A program made the translations under genes and the position numbers. The notes below the pieces were generated by a model that saw only the letters and a program-made list of their open reading frames with translations, made no database searches and was not told the origin of the DNA. From an uncultured Propionibacteriaceae bacterium (lineage in GTDB: Bacteria > Actinomycetota > Actinomycetes > Propionibacteriales > Propionibacteriaceae), in contig CAKZHP010000134.1 of assembly GCA_936924635.1 (NCBI GenBank), forward strand, positions 1 through 64,000: a DNA stretch of 64,000 nucleotides, in the 5' to 3' direction. Shown in pieces: positions 1 through 7,976 of the stretch (positions within the stretch are counted from its first letter, which is position 1; every line of letters starts with the position of its first letter).

Positions 1-119
1 CGGCCAGGCGCTGCTGCGGGACCGGCTGGCGCCTGGTCAGGCGCTGCGCAGGTCGGCCCACACGGTGGGGGCAGCTGCGCAGGTGGTGTGCACCGGTGGT
101 GCAGCTGACCGGCCGCTGG

Positions 120-647
120 TCAGTTGTCGAGGCCGCTGGTGTCCAGCCAGCGGCGCCCGCCGGAGTAGGCGCGCAGCGCGGAGTCCAGCGAACCCGGCAA
201 CGTGTCGAGGTACGAGAACGGCACGGTGGTTGTCTGCCCCGCAGCGTCGGTGACGGCGAGCAGCGGCCCTGTGCCGAGCGGGCCGCGGGTGGTGCCGATG
301 CGGCCGACCTGCGGCCAGGGCACGGTGGTGCCGGCGATCTCGATGCCGGTCCGGCTGACGCGCAGGGCGATCCCCTGCACCTGGTTCACCTTCTGGAGCC
401 GGTTCTTCGCCAGCAGCCACAGGATCAAGGCGATGACCAGCCACACCGTCGTGAACCCCAGGCCGAGCACGAACAGCAGCACGGTCGCGGTGGCGTCGAG
501 CTCGGAACGCTGCGTCAGGTAGATGATGACAACCACGACCAGGGCGACGCCCAGCCACAGCAGCCGCGACCGCACCAGCCTGCCGTAGTGGGCCACCCGT
601 TCGGCGGCGGGCATCGGGTTGTAGCCGACGACCAGCTCGTCATCCAT
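120..647 (-). CDS. two-TM membrane protein with a PH-like C-terminal part, function unknown
   Basis: Predicted 175-residue protein. Two hydrophobic segments near residues 25-45 and 58-80 (LLWLGVALVVVVIIYL and a second run containing VLLFVLGLGFTTVWLVIALI) are followed by a soluble C-terminal half of beta-strand character with a W-P-Q-V-G-R-I pattern, as in bacterial PH-like or YcxB-type domains. The specific family is not recognised. The start at 647 is chosen because a TACGAT -10 box lies exactly 6 nt upstream, fitting a leaderless mRNA; the frame stays open upstream only because it runs into a repeat array. An in-frame ATG at 680 is the alternative. Confidence 0.7.
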   Translation of the reverse strand: MDDELVVGYNPMPAAERVAHYGRLVRSRLLWLGVALVVVVIIYLTQRSELDATATVLLFVLGLGFTTVWLVIALILWLLAKNRLQKVNQVQGIALRVSRTGIEIAGTTVPWPQVGRIGTTRGPLGTGPLLAVTDAAGQTTTVPFSYLDTLPGSLDSALRAYSGGRRWLDTSGLDN

Positions 648-653
648 GCGGGC

Positions 654-659
654 ATCGTA
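654..659 (-). promoter_or_regulatory. -10 box TACGAT for a leaderless start
   Basis: TACGAT on the minus strand ends 6 nt before the ATG at 647, so transcription would begin at or next to the start codon. Confidence 0.5.
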
Positions 660-713
660 TCCGTGGTGCTCCCCCGCCATCCGCGCCCCCCGGCGCCTGA
701 GCCTGGGCCCCAA

Positions 714-1386
714 CTGCGCAGGATGGTCCCGCCGACGGGCCAATTGGGCTGCCGGGGTGCCAATCCGCCCTCGAAGGGAACGCGCTACAGCGGCAAGATT
801 CCCGGGCGGGAGGGCCGAGGAGCCACACCGGCTCCCCCGCTGTCTGAACCGGTGCCGGCGGCCGAGCTGCACAGAAAGAGCCCGTCGACAGGCCAACCGG
901 GCTGCCGGAAGGGCGGAACCGGGCTCGACGGGAACGCCCTGCGCACACGACGGCAGGATCCCCACGGCGAAGGGACCGCACCGGCTCCCCGGCTGCGGCG
1001 AAGACGGCCGAGCTGCGCAGGATGAGCCCCCCGACCGGGCAATCGGACCGACGCAGCGGCGGAACTGCGCTCGAAGGGAACACTCTGCGCACACGGCGGC
1101 AGGATCCCCGGCAGAGGGGGCCAGATCGGGCCCCAGGCTGCCTCAGGCGACGGCGGCCGAGCTGCGCAGGATGATCCCCTCGACCGGCCAATCGGACCGA
1201 CGCAGCGACGAATCAGCGCTCGACGGGAACGCCCTGCGCAGACCGAGGCGATCCGGTCAGGCAGGGGGCATCCAGTTTCCATCTCTCAACCGGCTGACGC
1301 GGCGGAGCTGCGCAGGAAGCTCCCGCCGACGGGCCACCCGCGCGCACGGAAGGGCGGAACTGCGCTCGACGGGAGCGTCCTGAGCG
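714..1386. repeat. family A inverted-repeat array, five units
   Basis: Five units begin near 714, 867, 1012, 1162 and 1308, about 148 bp apart. Each has a left arm like TGCGCAGGATGATCCCCTCG, a loop of about 35-40 nt, and a right arm like CGACGGGAACGCCCTGCGCA that is nearly the reverse complement of the left arm. Loop and spacer sequences are similar among the five units but differ from those of arrays elsewhere, which points to local tandem duplication. No gene is supported in this interval; the open frames through it are a by-product of high GC. Confidence 0.8.
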
Positions 1387-1485
1387 ACGGCAGCCAGCAC
1401 GGCGACCTACGCGATCCCGTCACGCGAGGAACCGGCCGTCCGGGGGGCGGAGACTTGGGTCGAGCGGTCCGTACCCTCGTGATGC

Positions 1486-2244
1486 TCAGCCCTGGAGCGG
1501 TGCCCAGCGCAGGGCCCAGTGGTACATGGCGATCGCCGCGGCGGCGCCGGCGTTCATCGAGCGGGTGGAGCCAGCCTGGGTGATGGCGGCGACGTACGAG
1601 CAGGCGGCGACCGCCTCGTCGGTCAGTCCGGGCCCCTCGGAGCCGAACAGCAGGCAGACGTGCTCGGGCAGCTCGGTCGTCTCCAGCGCCACCGAGCCCG
1701 GCACGTTGTCGATGCCCACCAGCGTCACGCCCGCCGCATCGAGCCAGTCGACCAGAGAGGCGACGCTGGGGTGGTGGTACACGGGCAGGTAGCGGTCGGT
1801 GACCAGCGCCCCCCGCTTGTTCCACCGCCGCCGACCGAGGATATGGACACCAGCGACGTTGAACGCGTTGGCCGTGCGCACGATCGAGCCGATGTTGAAG
1901 TCGTGCTCCCAGTTCTGGATGGCGACATGCAGCGGGCGGCGGCAAGTGTCCAGCTCCGCGCGGATGGCCTCGACGGTCCAGTAGCGGAAGCGGTCCTCGA
2001 CGTTGCGCGCATCGCCGGTCGCGAGCAGCTCTGGGTCGTACCAAGGGTCGTCGGGCCAGGGCTGCGGGTGGGGGCCGACGCCGACCTCCGTGTACGCCTT
2101 GTACGGAGAGTCACCGGGGGCGACCGCCCCCGCGGGCTGACCGGCCGACGGACCGCCTGGCAGGTCCACGGTGCCATCCGAGCCGGCGGGGCTGGCGGCC
2201 GATCCGGCATGGGAGGGGGCAGGCACCAGCGGATCGGGGGTCAC
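1486..2244 (-). CDS. TrmH-family RNA 2'-O-methyltransferase
   Basis: 252-residue SpoU/TrmH-type methyltransferase that would transfer a methyl group from SAM to a ribose 2'-OH in tRNA or rRNA. The three knot motifs are present: IVRTANAFNVAG (motif 1), LLFGSEGPGL (motif 2) and STRSMNAGAAAAIAMY (motif 3, the SAM-binding trefoil knot). The N-terminal 60 residues are proline- and glycine-rich and poorly conserved, so the exact start is uncertain. The GTG at 2244 is preferred because a TACCGT -10 box lies 8 nt upstream. The precise RNA target cannot be read from the sequence. Confidence 0.88.
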   Translation of the reverse strand: MTPDPLVPAPSHAGSAASPAGSDGTVDLPGGPSAGQPAGAVAPGDSPYKAYTEVGVGPHPQPWPDDPWYDPELLATGDARNVEDRFRYWTVEAIRAELDTCRRPLHVAIQNWEHDFNIGSIVRTANAFNVAGVHILGRRRWNKRGALVTDRYLPVYHHPSVASLVDWLDAAGVTLVGIDNVPGSVALETTELPEHVCLLFGSEGPGLTDEAVAACSYVAAITQAGSTRSMNAGAAAAIAMYHWALRWAPLQG

Positions 2245-2252
2245 AGAGCCCG

Positions 2253-2262
2253 ACGGTAGCCT
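2253..2262. promoter_or_regulatory. overlapping divergent -10 boxes of trmH-like and dedA-like genes
   Basis: TAGCCT (2257-2262, plus strand) ends 6 nt before the GTG at 2269. TACCGT (2258-2253, minus strand) ends 8 nt before the GTG at 2244. The two boxes share two bases and the start codons are only 24 bp apart, so the polymerases would compete. Confidence 0.5.
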
Positions 2263-2268
2263 GTAGTC

Positions 2269-2991
2269 GTGACCCCTACCACACTGCTCGCGCTCACGCC
2301 GTTGCTGCTGCCCGACTGGCTCGACCCGATGTACATCGTCGAGAGGGCCGGCCCCTGGACGCTGCCGATCGTGGCGCTCATCATCTTCGCCGAGTGCGGC
2401 ATCTTCTCGATCCTGCCCGGCGACTCGCTGCTGTTCACGGTCGGCATGTTCATGGCGGTGGAGACGGCGGCGGGCGCGAAGGTGATCTCGTACGGCGGCT
2501 CGGTCGGCACCACCATGGTGGTGGTGATGGTCACGCTCATCGTGGCGGCGATCCTGGGCAACATCGTCGGCTACTGGATCGGGCGGGTGGTCGGACCACC
2601 GATCTTCAAGCCCCGGGAGTCGTGGGTCGGTCAGAAGCTGTTCAACCCGGTCTACGTGGAGAAGACCAATGAGTTCTTCGACAAGTACGGCAACCGCGCA
2701 CTGATCCTCGCCCGGTTCGTGCCCCTGGTGCGGACGTTCGTGACCCTCATCGCCGGCGTCGCGAAGATGGACTTCCGCAAGTTCATCACCTACACCGCCG
2801 TCGGTGGCGTGCTGTGGGTCGTGCTGGTCACGCTGATGGGCTACTTCCTCGGCCAGATCGAGTTCATCCGCAAGAACATCGACGCCGCCCTGCTGCTGGT
2901 CGTCGCGGTCTCGCTGATCCCCATGGCCATCGAGTTCCTCAACCACCGCCGTCAGACGAAGGTCGCCCCGAGGCGGGCCGACACGCTCTGA
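2269..2991 (+). CDS. DedA-family integral membrane protein
   Basis: 240 residues, SNARE-associated/DedA superfamily. Members are thought to translocate lipid carriers or phospholipids across the cytoplasmic membrane. Visible family features are FAECGIFSILPGDSLLF near the N-terminus, the GYWIGRVVG segment, the conserved FFDKYGNRALILARFVPLVR helix-loop, and several long hydrophobic segments. The GTG start at 2269 follows a TAGCCT -10 box by 6 nt and gives the usual DedA length. It is transcribed divergently from the TrmH-family gene. Confidence 0.9.
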   Translation: MTPTTLLALTPLLLPDWLDPMYIVERAGPWTLPIVALIIFAECGIFSILPGDSLLFTVGMFMAVETAAGAKVISYGGSVGTTMVVVMVTLIVAAILGNIVGYWIGRVVGPPIFKPRESWVGQKLFNPVYVEKTNEFFDKYGNRALILARFVPLVRTFVTLIAGVAKMDFRKFITYTAVGGVLWVVLVTLMGYFLGQIEFIRKNIDAALLLVVAVSLIPMAIEFLNHRRQTKVAPRRADTL

Positions 2992-3049
2992 CGGACGCAG
3001 CGACAAGGTGTGGCCGGCGCCGCCCCTTCCACCCGCCCGAGTCGCAAGG

Positions 3050-3055
3050 TAACTT
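3050..3055 (+). promoter_or_regulatory. -10 box TAACTT for leaderless small operon
   Basis: TAACTT lies 6 nt before the GTG at 3062; it would drive the two-gene unit at 3062-3564. Confidence 0.5.
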
Positions 3056-3061
3056 GGTGAC

Positions 3062-3289
3062 GTGGATGAACCCATCATCGTCGGATCAGCCCTCAAGCAC
3101 GGTCTCGACGAAGACGAGATCCTCCACGCATACCGCAATCCAATCCGCGTTTGGGACCTCGGCGACGGCTTCACGATGCTGATCGGTGCCAACCGAACCG
3201 CCATCGTCCTCGAGGTCGGCTATGTCCAGGGCAGCACCGCCGTCGTCATCGTTCACGCGATGCGAGCCCGTGAGAAGTTTCTGAGGTGA
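3062..3289 (+). CDS. small toxin-like protein, first gene of a TA-like pair
   Basis: 75 residues: a helical start (SALKHGLDEDEILHAYRNP) followed by beta-strands ending in VIVHAMRAREKFLR. The His-Gly...ILHA pattern and the conserved arginine-rich C-terminus resemble compact RelE/BrnT-sized toxins in other actinobacteria, but no catalytic residue can be assigned with confidence. It is followed, with overlap or near-overlap, by a small helix-turn-helix protein, the usual arrangement of a toxin-antitoxin module. Leaderless GTG start. Confidence 0.65.
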   Translation: MDEPIIVGSALKHGLDEDEILHAYRNPIRVWDLGDGFTMLIGANRTAIVLEVGYVQGSTAVVIVHAMRAREKFLR

Positions 3290-3294
3290 TGACC

Positions 3295-3564
3295 ATGCCC
3301 CGCACTGTCGAAGAGATCTTGGCCCACGCCGACGACCTCGCAGCCCGCTTCGAAGCCTACGAACCCCAGCCCCGCGACGAGCTCGACGTCGCCGCCGTCA
3401 CCGCACTGCGCACCGCGGTCGCCGAACGGTCTACGGCCGAGCGACACCTCATCGATGCGGTCCGCACCGCCCGCCAGTCAGGCATGTCATGGGCGGCTAT
3501 CGGAGCCTTGGTGGGGACCAGCGGCGAGGCTGCGCGCCAGCGCTTCACCACGCTCGTGGCCTGA
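3295..3564 (+). CDS. small helix-turn-helix protein, likely antitoxin partner
   Basis: About 89 residues. The C-terminal region AARQSGMSWAAIGALVG-like (SGMSWAAIGALVGTSGEAAR) is a sigma-like helix-turn-helix; the N-terminal half is an acidic helix that could bind the upstream protein. The ATG at 3295 is preferred because GAGG (3283-3286) lies 8 nt upstream; ATG 3289, whose A overlaps the upstream TGA, and GTG 3286 are alternatives. Co-transcription with 3062-3289 is clear; the antitoxin role is inferred from gene order only. Confidence 0.7.
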   Translation: MPRTVEEILAHADDLAARFEAYEPQPRDELDVAAVTALRTAVAERSTAERHLIDAVRTARQSGMSWAAIGALVGTSGEAARQRFTTLVA

Positions 3565-3631
3565 CCGCTCCGGATTGCGGCTGAAGGCCGGGGGGCCCAT
3601 CCAGCAGACGCCTCCAAGTCCGTGGGAACGA

Positions 3632-3663
3632 CAGAGCCCCCCGCCTGCTGGCGAGGGGCTCTG
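3632..3663. terminator. bidirectional hairpin terminator
   Basis: Perfect 9-bp stem CAGAGCCCC / GGGGCTCTG with a 14-nt loop, between the 3' ends of the convergent HTH gene and the lemA-like gene. Confidence 0.65.
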
Positions 3664-3673
3664 ACGTCAACGA

Positions 3674-4624
3674 CTACTGAGGCGGGGTGTACCCAGGGGT
3701 CTGGCCACCCTGGCCCTGACCACCCTGGCCGTACCCGCTGCCCTGCCCGGGCGAGCTCTGCCCGTACCCGTAGCCACCCTGGCCGTACGTGCTCCCCTGG
3801 CCGTACGGCGGCGAGGCCTGCCCGTAGCCCGGGGCCGCCTGCGGGCCGCTCTGCTCGGTGACCGGCTGCGGCTCGGCGACGGGCGCCTGGTAGCCGAACT
3901 GGCTGCCGGTGACCGACGGGTCGCCGGCCGCCACGTCGTCCTGCACCCCGCCGCGCACGGAGTAGTTCGGCGTCTCGTACGCGGGGATCTGCTTCGCAGC
4001 CTCGGTCGCGCCACCGGTCGTACCGGCGCCCGTCGCCGTGTCGTCGCCGAAACTGACCTTCGGAGCCTGACGGACCTGGGCGTCGTTGACCTCGAAGTAC
4101 GTGGCCCGCTTGAACCCGCCCATGTTGGCGATCAGGTTGGTCGGGAACGACTCCAGGCGGGTGTTGTAGTTGCGCACGTTCGCGTTGTAGTAGCGACGGC
4201 CCGCGGCGATGCGGTCCTCGGTCTCGGTGAGCTGCTTCTGCAGCTCGACGAAGTTGCTGTTCGCCTTGAGCTCCGGATACGCCTCCACGGTCACCATCAG
4301 CTGGCGGATGGCGCCGGTCAGCTGCTCCTCGACGCCAGCACGAGCCTCGCTCGGCTCGGCGCCGCCGGCCATCGACGCGGCCTGGTTGCGGAGCTTGACG
4401 ACCGACTCCAGGGTGCCGCTCTCGTGCCGGGCGTACCCCTTCACCGTCTCGACCAGGTTCGGGATCAGGTCGTAGCGCCGGTTCAGCTCCACGTCCACCT
4501 GGCGCCAGGACTCCTCGACGAGGTTCCGCTGCCTGACCAGGCTGTTGTACGCGCTCACGCCGTACACGGCGATCGCCACGACGATGAGCACAAGGACGAT
4601 GAGGACGATGGTGCCACCACTCAT
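3674..4624 (-). CDS. LemA-family membrane protein with Gly/Tyr/Gln-rich tail
   Basis: 316 residues. One N-terminal membrane anchor (residues about 5-25) is followed by the LemA helical domain, with YNSLVRQRNLVEESWRQVDV, RRYDLIPNLVETVKGYA and YYNANVRNYNTRLESFPTNL, the best conserved LemA motifs. After about residue 195 the chain becomes a low-complexity tail rich in Gly, Tyr, Gln, Ser and Pro (repeats of GYGQ and YGQG), roughly 100 residues longer than the plain LemA domain. GGAGG lies 7 nt upstream of the ATG. It is last in a sortase-pyrE-lemA run. The cellular role of LemA proteins is not established. Confidence 0.9.
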   Translation of the reverse strand: MSGGTIVLIVLVLIVVAIAVYGVSAYNSLVRQRNLVEESWRQVDVELNRRYDLIPNLVETVKGYARHESGTLESVVKLRNQAASMAGGAEPSEARAGVEEQLTGAIRQLMVTVEAYPELKANSNFVELQKQLTETEDRIAAGRRYYNANVRNYNTRLESFPTNLIANMGGFKRATYFEVNDAQVRQAPKVSFGDDTATGAGTTGGATEAAKQIPAYETPNYSVRGGVQDDVAAGDPSVTGSQFGYQAPVAEPQPVTEQSGPQAAPGYGQASPPYGQGSTYGQGGYGYGQSSPGQGSGYGQGGQGQGGQTPGYTPPQ

Positions 4625-4675
4625 GAGAGACCTCCGTAGCCGGGCAGGGTGCCCGAGTCGGTGGTCAGCCTAGCG

Positions 4676-5215
4676 TCAGAGGCCGAGGTCACCCAGGGAC
4701 AACGCGTACAGGTACGGCACGCCGTGCGCCTCGATGCGCTCCTTCGCGCCCGTGTCGCGGTCGACGATCACCGCCACCGCGACCACCTCCGCGCCCGCCT
4801 TGAGCACCGCCTCCAGCGCCGTCTCCACCGAGCCGCCGGTGGTCGAGGTGTCCTCCACCACCAGCACCTTGCGGCCGGCGACGTCGGTGCCCTCGATCTG
4901 GCGCTGCATGCCGTGGGCCTTCTCCGCCTTGCGGACGACGAAGGCGTCCAGCCGCTCGCCGTCGGCGGCCGCGGAGTGGAGCATCGCGGTGGCCACGGGA
5001 TCGGCGCCGAGGGTCAGGCCGCCCACGGCCTCGTACGTGAGGTGCTTCGTGAGGTCCCGCATCACCCGCCCGACGACCGGGGAGGCGGCGCCGTCGAGCG
5101 ACACCCGGCGCAGGTCGATGTAGTAGTCGGCCTCCTTGCCGGAGGCGAGGGTCACCCTGCCGTGCACGACCGCGAGGTCCTGGACGAAACGGATCAGTGC
5201 GTCGCGGTCGGTCAT
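4676..5215 (-). CDS. pyrE: orotate phosphoribosyltransferase
   Basis: 179 residues. Converts orotate and PRPP to orotidine 5'-phosphate in pyrimidine synthesis. The PRPP-binding loop VLVVEDTSTTGGS is present, as is KEADYYIDLRRVSLDGAASP near the N-terminus, typical of PyrE. The start lies 4 nt after the stop of the sortase gene, so the two are cotranscribed and probably translationally linked. The lemA-like gene follows 51 nt downstream. Confidence 0.92.
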   Translation of the reverse strand: MTDRDALIRFVQDLAVVHGRVTLASGKEADYYIDLRRVSLDGAASPVVGRVMRDLTKHLTYEAVGGLTLGADPVATAMLHSAAADGERLDAFVVRKAEKAHGMQRQIEGTDVAGRKVLVVEDTSTTGGSVETALEAVLKAGAEVVAVAVIVDRDTGAKERIEAHGVPYLYALSLGDLGL

Positions 5216-5219
5216 ACGC

Positions 5220-6008
5220 CTACTTCTTCTTGGTGTCGACGAGGTGCCCGAAACCGACGGAGCGGTCGGGCGAGTGGAAGAGATCCTGGCAGGTGGTGAG
5301 GGTGATGATCGCCTGGGTGGGCGCGACGTCCTTCTTGCCGGGTACGGGGTCGATGACCCACGTGTCCACGTCCTTCACCGTGAGCTTCGCGGGCTCCTGG
5401 TCGAGCACGTACGTGTAGACGTACTGCTTGGTCTCGACGACGATCTGGTCACCCTGCTTGAGCTCCAGCAGGCGGGCGAACGGCTCGCCGTGGGTGATGC
5501 GGTGGCCGGCGAGCGCGAAGTTGCCGACCTGGCCAGGCAGCGCGGTGGTCGGGTACCAGCCGACGCCGCGCGCGAGCGAGTAGTCGCTGATGCTGCTCAT
5601 GACCGGCACCTCGTACGTGGCGCCCAGCGCCGGGATCCGCAGGATCGCCATGGCGGCGTCGAGCTGCTCACGCGTGTACGAGCCGGAGCTCTGCGCGGTC
5701 GGCTGGGCCGAGCCGGGAGCCGGCGTCGCAGCGGGGCCGGGCACATCGGCTCCCTGGCCCTTGGACCACTGGTCCTTCAGGTCGCTGACCTCTCCGGCGG
5801 CTGCCTCGCGGGAGGGGCCGTTGGTGCCGAAGTACTGGTAGCCCATCCATCCCAGTGAGGCCAGGCCGGTGACGATGAGCAGGATCCCGATGATGGTCAC
5901 GACGCTGGGACCACGGCGCCGGGGCGAGGCGCGGCGGGCGCTGCGCCTGGTCACGGCGGTGCTGCCAGCGTCGTCCGGCGTCGTCTCCCCCTCGGTCACG
6001 GGGACCAT
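5220..6008 (-). CDS. class E sortase
   Basis: About 262 residues. A cysteine transpeptidase on the outer face of the membrane that anchors surface proteins to peptidoglycan. An Arg-rich N-terminus precedes one transmembrane helix (IIGILLIVTGLASLGWMGY), a variable linker, and the sortase barrel. Catalytic His is in LAGHRITHG, Cys in ITLTTC, and Arg in SPDRSVGFG. ALPGQVGNFALAGHR is typical of class E (SrtE). No substrate with a sorting signal is seen in the window. The start is uncertain: ATG 6008 gives a compact N-terminus and ATG 6035 adds nine residues. Confidence 0.88.
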   Translation of the reverse strand: MVPVTEGETTPDDAGSTAVTRRSARRASPRRRGPSVVTIIGILLIVTGLASLGWMGYQYFGTNGPSREAAAGEVSDLKDQWSKGQGADVPGPAATPAPGSAQPTAQSSGSYTREQLDAAMAILRIPALGATYEVPVMSSISDYSLARGVGWYPTTALPGQVGNFALAGHRITHGEPFARLLELKQGDQIVVETKQYVYTYVLDQEPAKLTVKDVDTWVIDPVPGKKDVAPTQAIITLTTCQDLFHSPDRSVGFGHLVDTKKK

Positions 6009-6397
6009 TGTGGACCACGCGCCGGGTGCGGTCATTCCGGCGTACGGCTCGTGCGGCGCCCCAGGTGGGTCCGGCCGAAGATGGACGCGGTGTGGCTGCG
6101 GCAGGTGCGGCGTGAACCGGCAGCTATGCCGTGATCCGGCGAGTGCGCCCGTGATCGTGGGCGCGTTCACCCGTCCTGCGTGCAGACGTCCATCTGAGGC
6201 GCGAGCACACGGCGTGAACCCGACCTGGGGCGGTGTGGCTCGCCGCGCGGAGACGTCCTGCAGGACCGGCGCGAGCGCCCGTACCCGGCGTGCTCCGATG
6301 CCCCCGGTGCGTACACAGTGCTGCTGGAGGACGCCCTGCCCGCCGATCGCGCGATTGCGGCCGGTGCCTGTCCTGTACGGCTCGTAGCGTCCTCGGC
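6009..6397. other. intergenic region between divergent sortase and hydrolase genes
   Basis: 389 bp with no supported gene. It holds the promoter of the epoxide hydrolase (TAGCGT at 6385-6390). Several direct repeats of short GC-rich words are present, but no family A repeat unit. Confidence 0.5.
6385..6390 (+). promoter_or_regulatory. -10 box TAGCGT for leaderless start
   Basis: TAGCGT ends 7 nt before the ATG at 6398 of the epoxide hydrolase. Confidence 0.5.
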
Positions 6398-7525
6398 ATG
6401 GAGACCACTGCGTACACCCTGCACATCGACGACGGTGCGATCGCCGACCTGCGCGACCGCCTGCGACAGACCTGCTGGCCCGTGGCCGAGCCTGCCGCCG
6501 ATGAGAGCTGGGGCCTCCCCCAGCCGGTCGCCCGCGAGCTGGTGGCGTACTGGGCCGAGGAGTTCGACTGGCGCGCGCAGGAGGCCCGGATCAACCAGGT
6601 GCCCCAGTTCACCGCGCCCATCGACGGTCACGACCTGCACTTCTTCCACGTCCGCTCCAGGCGTGAGGACGCCACACCGCTGGTGCTGCTGCACGGGTGG
6701 CCGGGGTCGTCCACCGAGCTGCTCGGCATGGTGGACGGGCTCGCCGAGCCTCCATCGGGGCAGCCTGCCTTCCACGTGGTGGTCCCGAGCCTGCCGGGGA
6801 TGAGCCTGGGCGGGGCGGTGACCGGATGGGACGCCGGGCGCACGGCGGCGACCGTGGGCGAGCTGATGGCCGGGCTGGGCTACACCGGCTACTGGGTCCA
6901 CGGGTACGACTTCGGGGCCATCGTCGCTCGCACGCTGGCGATGTCGCGGCCCAACGACGTAGCGCTGCTGCACCTGACCCAGCTGCTGCAGGGCGAGCGG
7001 CTGACCGAGCAGACCGCCGACAAGGACGACCCCTGGGACCAGAAGGTGCTGGCCGCTGCCAGGCGGTACGACTGGGAGCTGAGCGCGTACGGGATGCTCC
7101 AGTCGACCCGCCCCGAGACACTGGCCCCGGCGCTCTCCGACTCCCCGGCCGGCCTCATGTCCTGGCTCGTGGACGGCTACCGGGCCTGGGCCGCGACGCC
7201 CGACGCCCTCTCTCGCGACGAGATGCTGACGACCGTGTCGCTGTACTGGTTCTTCGGCACCATCGCCACGTCGATCCGCTACTACAAGAGCGGTGCCGGG
7301 GACTGGGGCGCCGAGCAGCAGGACTGCCCGGTGCCGCTGGCCCTGGCCCCGATGCCCGACGACATCGGCCTGCCGGTCCGCCGCCTCGCGGAGAAGCACC
7401 ACGAGGTGGTGCGGTGGCACGTCATGTCACGCGGAGGCCACTTCGCCGGCTGGGAGCAGCCCGACGCCATGGTCACCGAGCTGCGGGAGGCCCGTACGGA
7501 GCTGGGTCGCGCGCCCGCCCGCTGA
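6398..7525 (+). CDS. epoxide hydrolase, EHN-domain type
   Basis: 375 residues. Opens epoxides to diols through an alkyl-enzyme ester. The N-terminal EHN domain occupies about residues 1-105 (TLHIDDGAIADLRDRLRQT, then EFDWRAQEARINQVPQF). The alpha/beta-hydrolase core has the oxyanion motif LLHGWPGSS, the nucleophile Asp in HGYDFGA (usual GxDxG context), and the general-base His in SRGGHFAGWEQP. The length equals the usual microsomal-type bacterial enzymes. Leaderless start at 6398; the frame is open further upstream but that stretch lacks coding character. Stands alone, with repeats downstream. Confidence 0.9.
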   Translation: METTAYTLHIDDGAIADLRDRLRQTCWPVAEPAADESWGLPQPVARELVAYWAEEFDWRAQEARINQVPQFTAPIDGHDLHFFHVRSRREDATPLVLLHGWPGSSTELLGMVDGLAEPPSGQPAFHVVVPSLPGMSLGGAVTGWDAGRTAATVGELMAGLGYTGYWVHGYDFGAIVARTLAMSRPNDVALLHLTQLLQGERLTEQTADKDDPWDQKVLAAARRYDWELSAYGMLQSTRPETLAPALSDSPAGLMSWLVDGYRAWAATPDALSRDEMLTTVSLYWFFGTIATSIRYYKSGAGDWGAEQQDCPVPLALAPMPDDIGLPVRRLAEKHHEVVRWHVMSRGGHFAGWEQPDAMVTELREARTELGRAPAR

Positions 7526-7594
7526 CAGCGTCCACGGACCGGCCTCGTCCGGGCTCGTCGCGTCGGTTCGAGTGGCCGACGCCGAGGGGGGGTC

Positions 7595-7954
7595 TGCGCA
7601 GAATGGTCCCCTCGATGCCCAGAGCGGGCGCATACGGCCCGTTTCGGCGCTCGAGGGGACCATCCTGCGCACTCCCGCCCACCGCACCGGGACGCCCGCA
7701 GTCACCGGAAGCTTGAGGTCGCCCGGGGGAAGGTCTCGCGCAGAACGATCCCCCCGATGCCCAGAGCGGGGCGCGTACGGCCCGTTTCGGCGCTCGAGAG
7801 GACCATCCTGCGCACTCCCGCCCACCGCACCGGGACGCCCGCAGTCACCCGAAGATCGAGGCCCCAGGGCAAGGCCCCGCGCAGAACGATCCCCCGGATG
7901 CCCAGAGCGGGCGCGCACAGCCCCTTTCGGTCGTCGAGAGGACCATGCTGCGCG
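7595..7954. repeat. family A inverted-repeat array, three units
   Basis: Units at 7595-7671, 7737-7814 and 7879-7954, about 142 bp apart. Unit 1 has arms at 7595-7615 and 7651-7671 that are complementary at 20 of 21 positions. The loop contains a second small inverted repeat (AGCGGGC...GGCCCGTTT). The spacer between units 1 and 2 recurs almost unchanged between units 2 and 3. This array lies between the convergent epoxide hydrolase and spermidine-synthase-like genes and is the cleanest example of the family. Confidence 0.9.
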
Positions 7955-7976
7955 CTCCGACCCGCGTCACTCCCGC

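Noticed and set aside
1..119. Possible 3' end of a plus-strand gene entering the window
   Set aside because: One frame stays open to 253, but it would run antisense through the well-supported gene at 120-647 and shows no recognisable motif.
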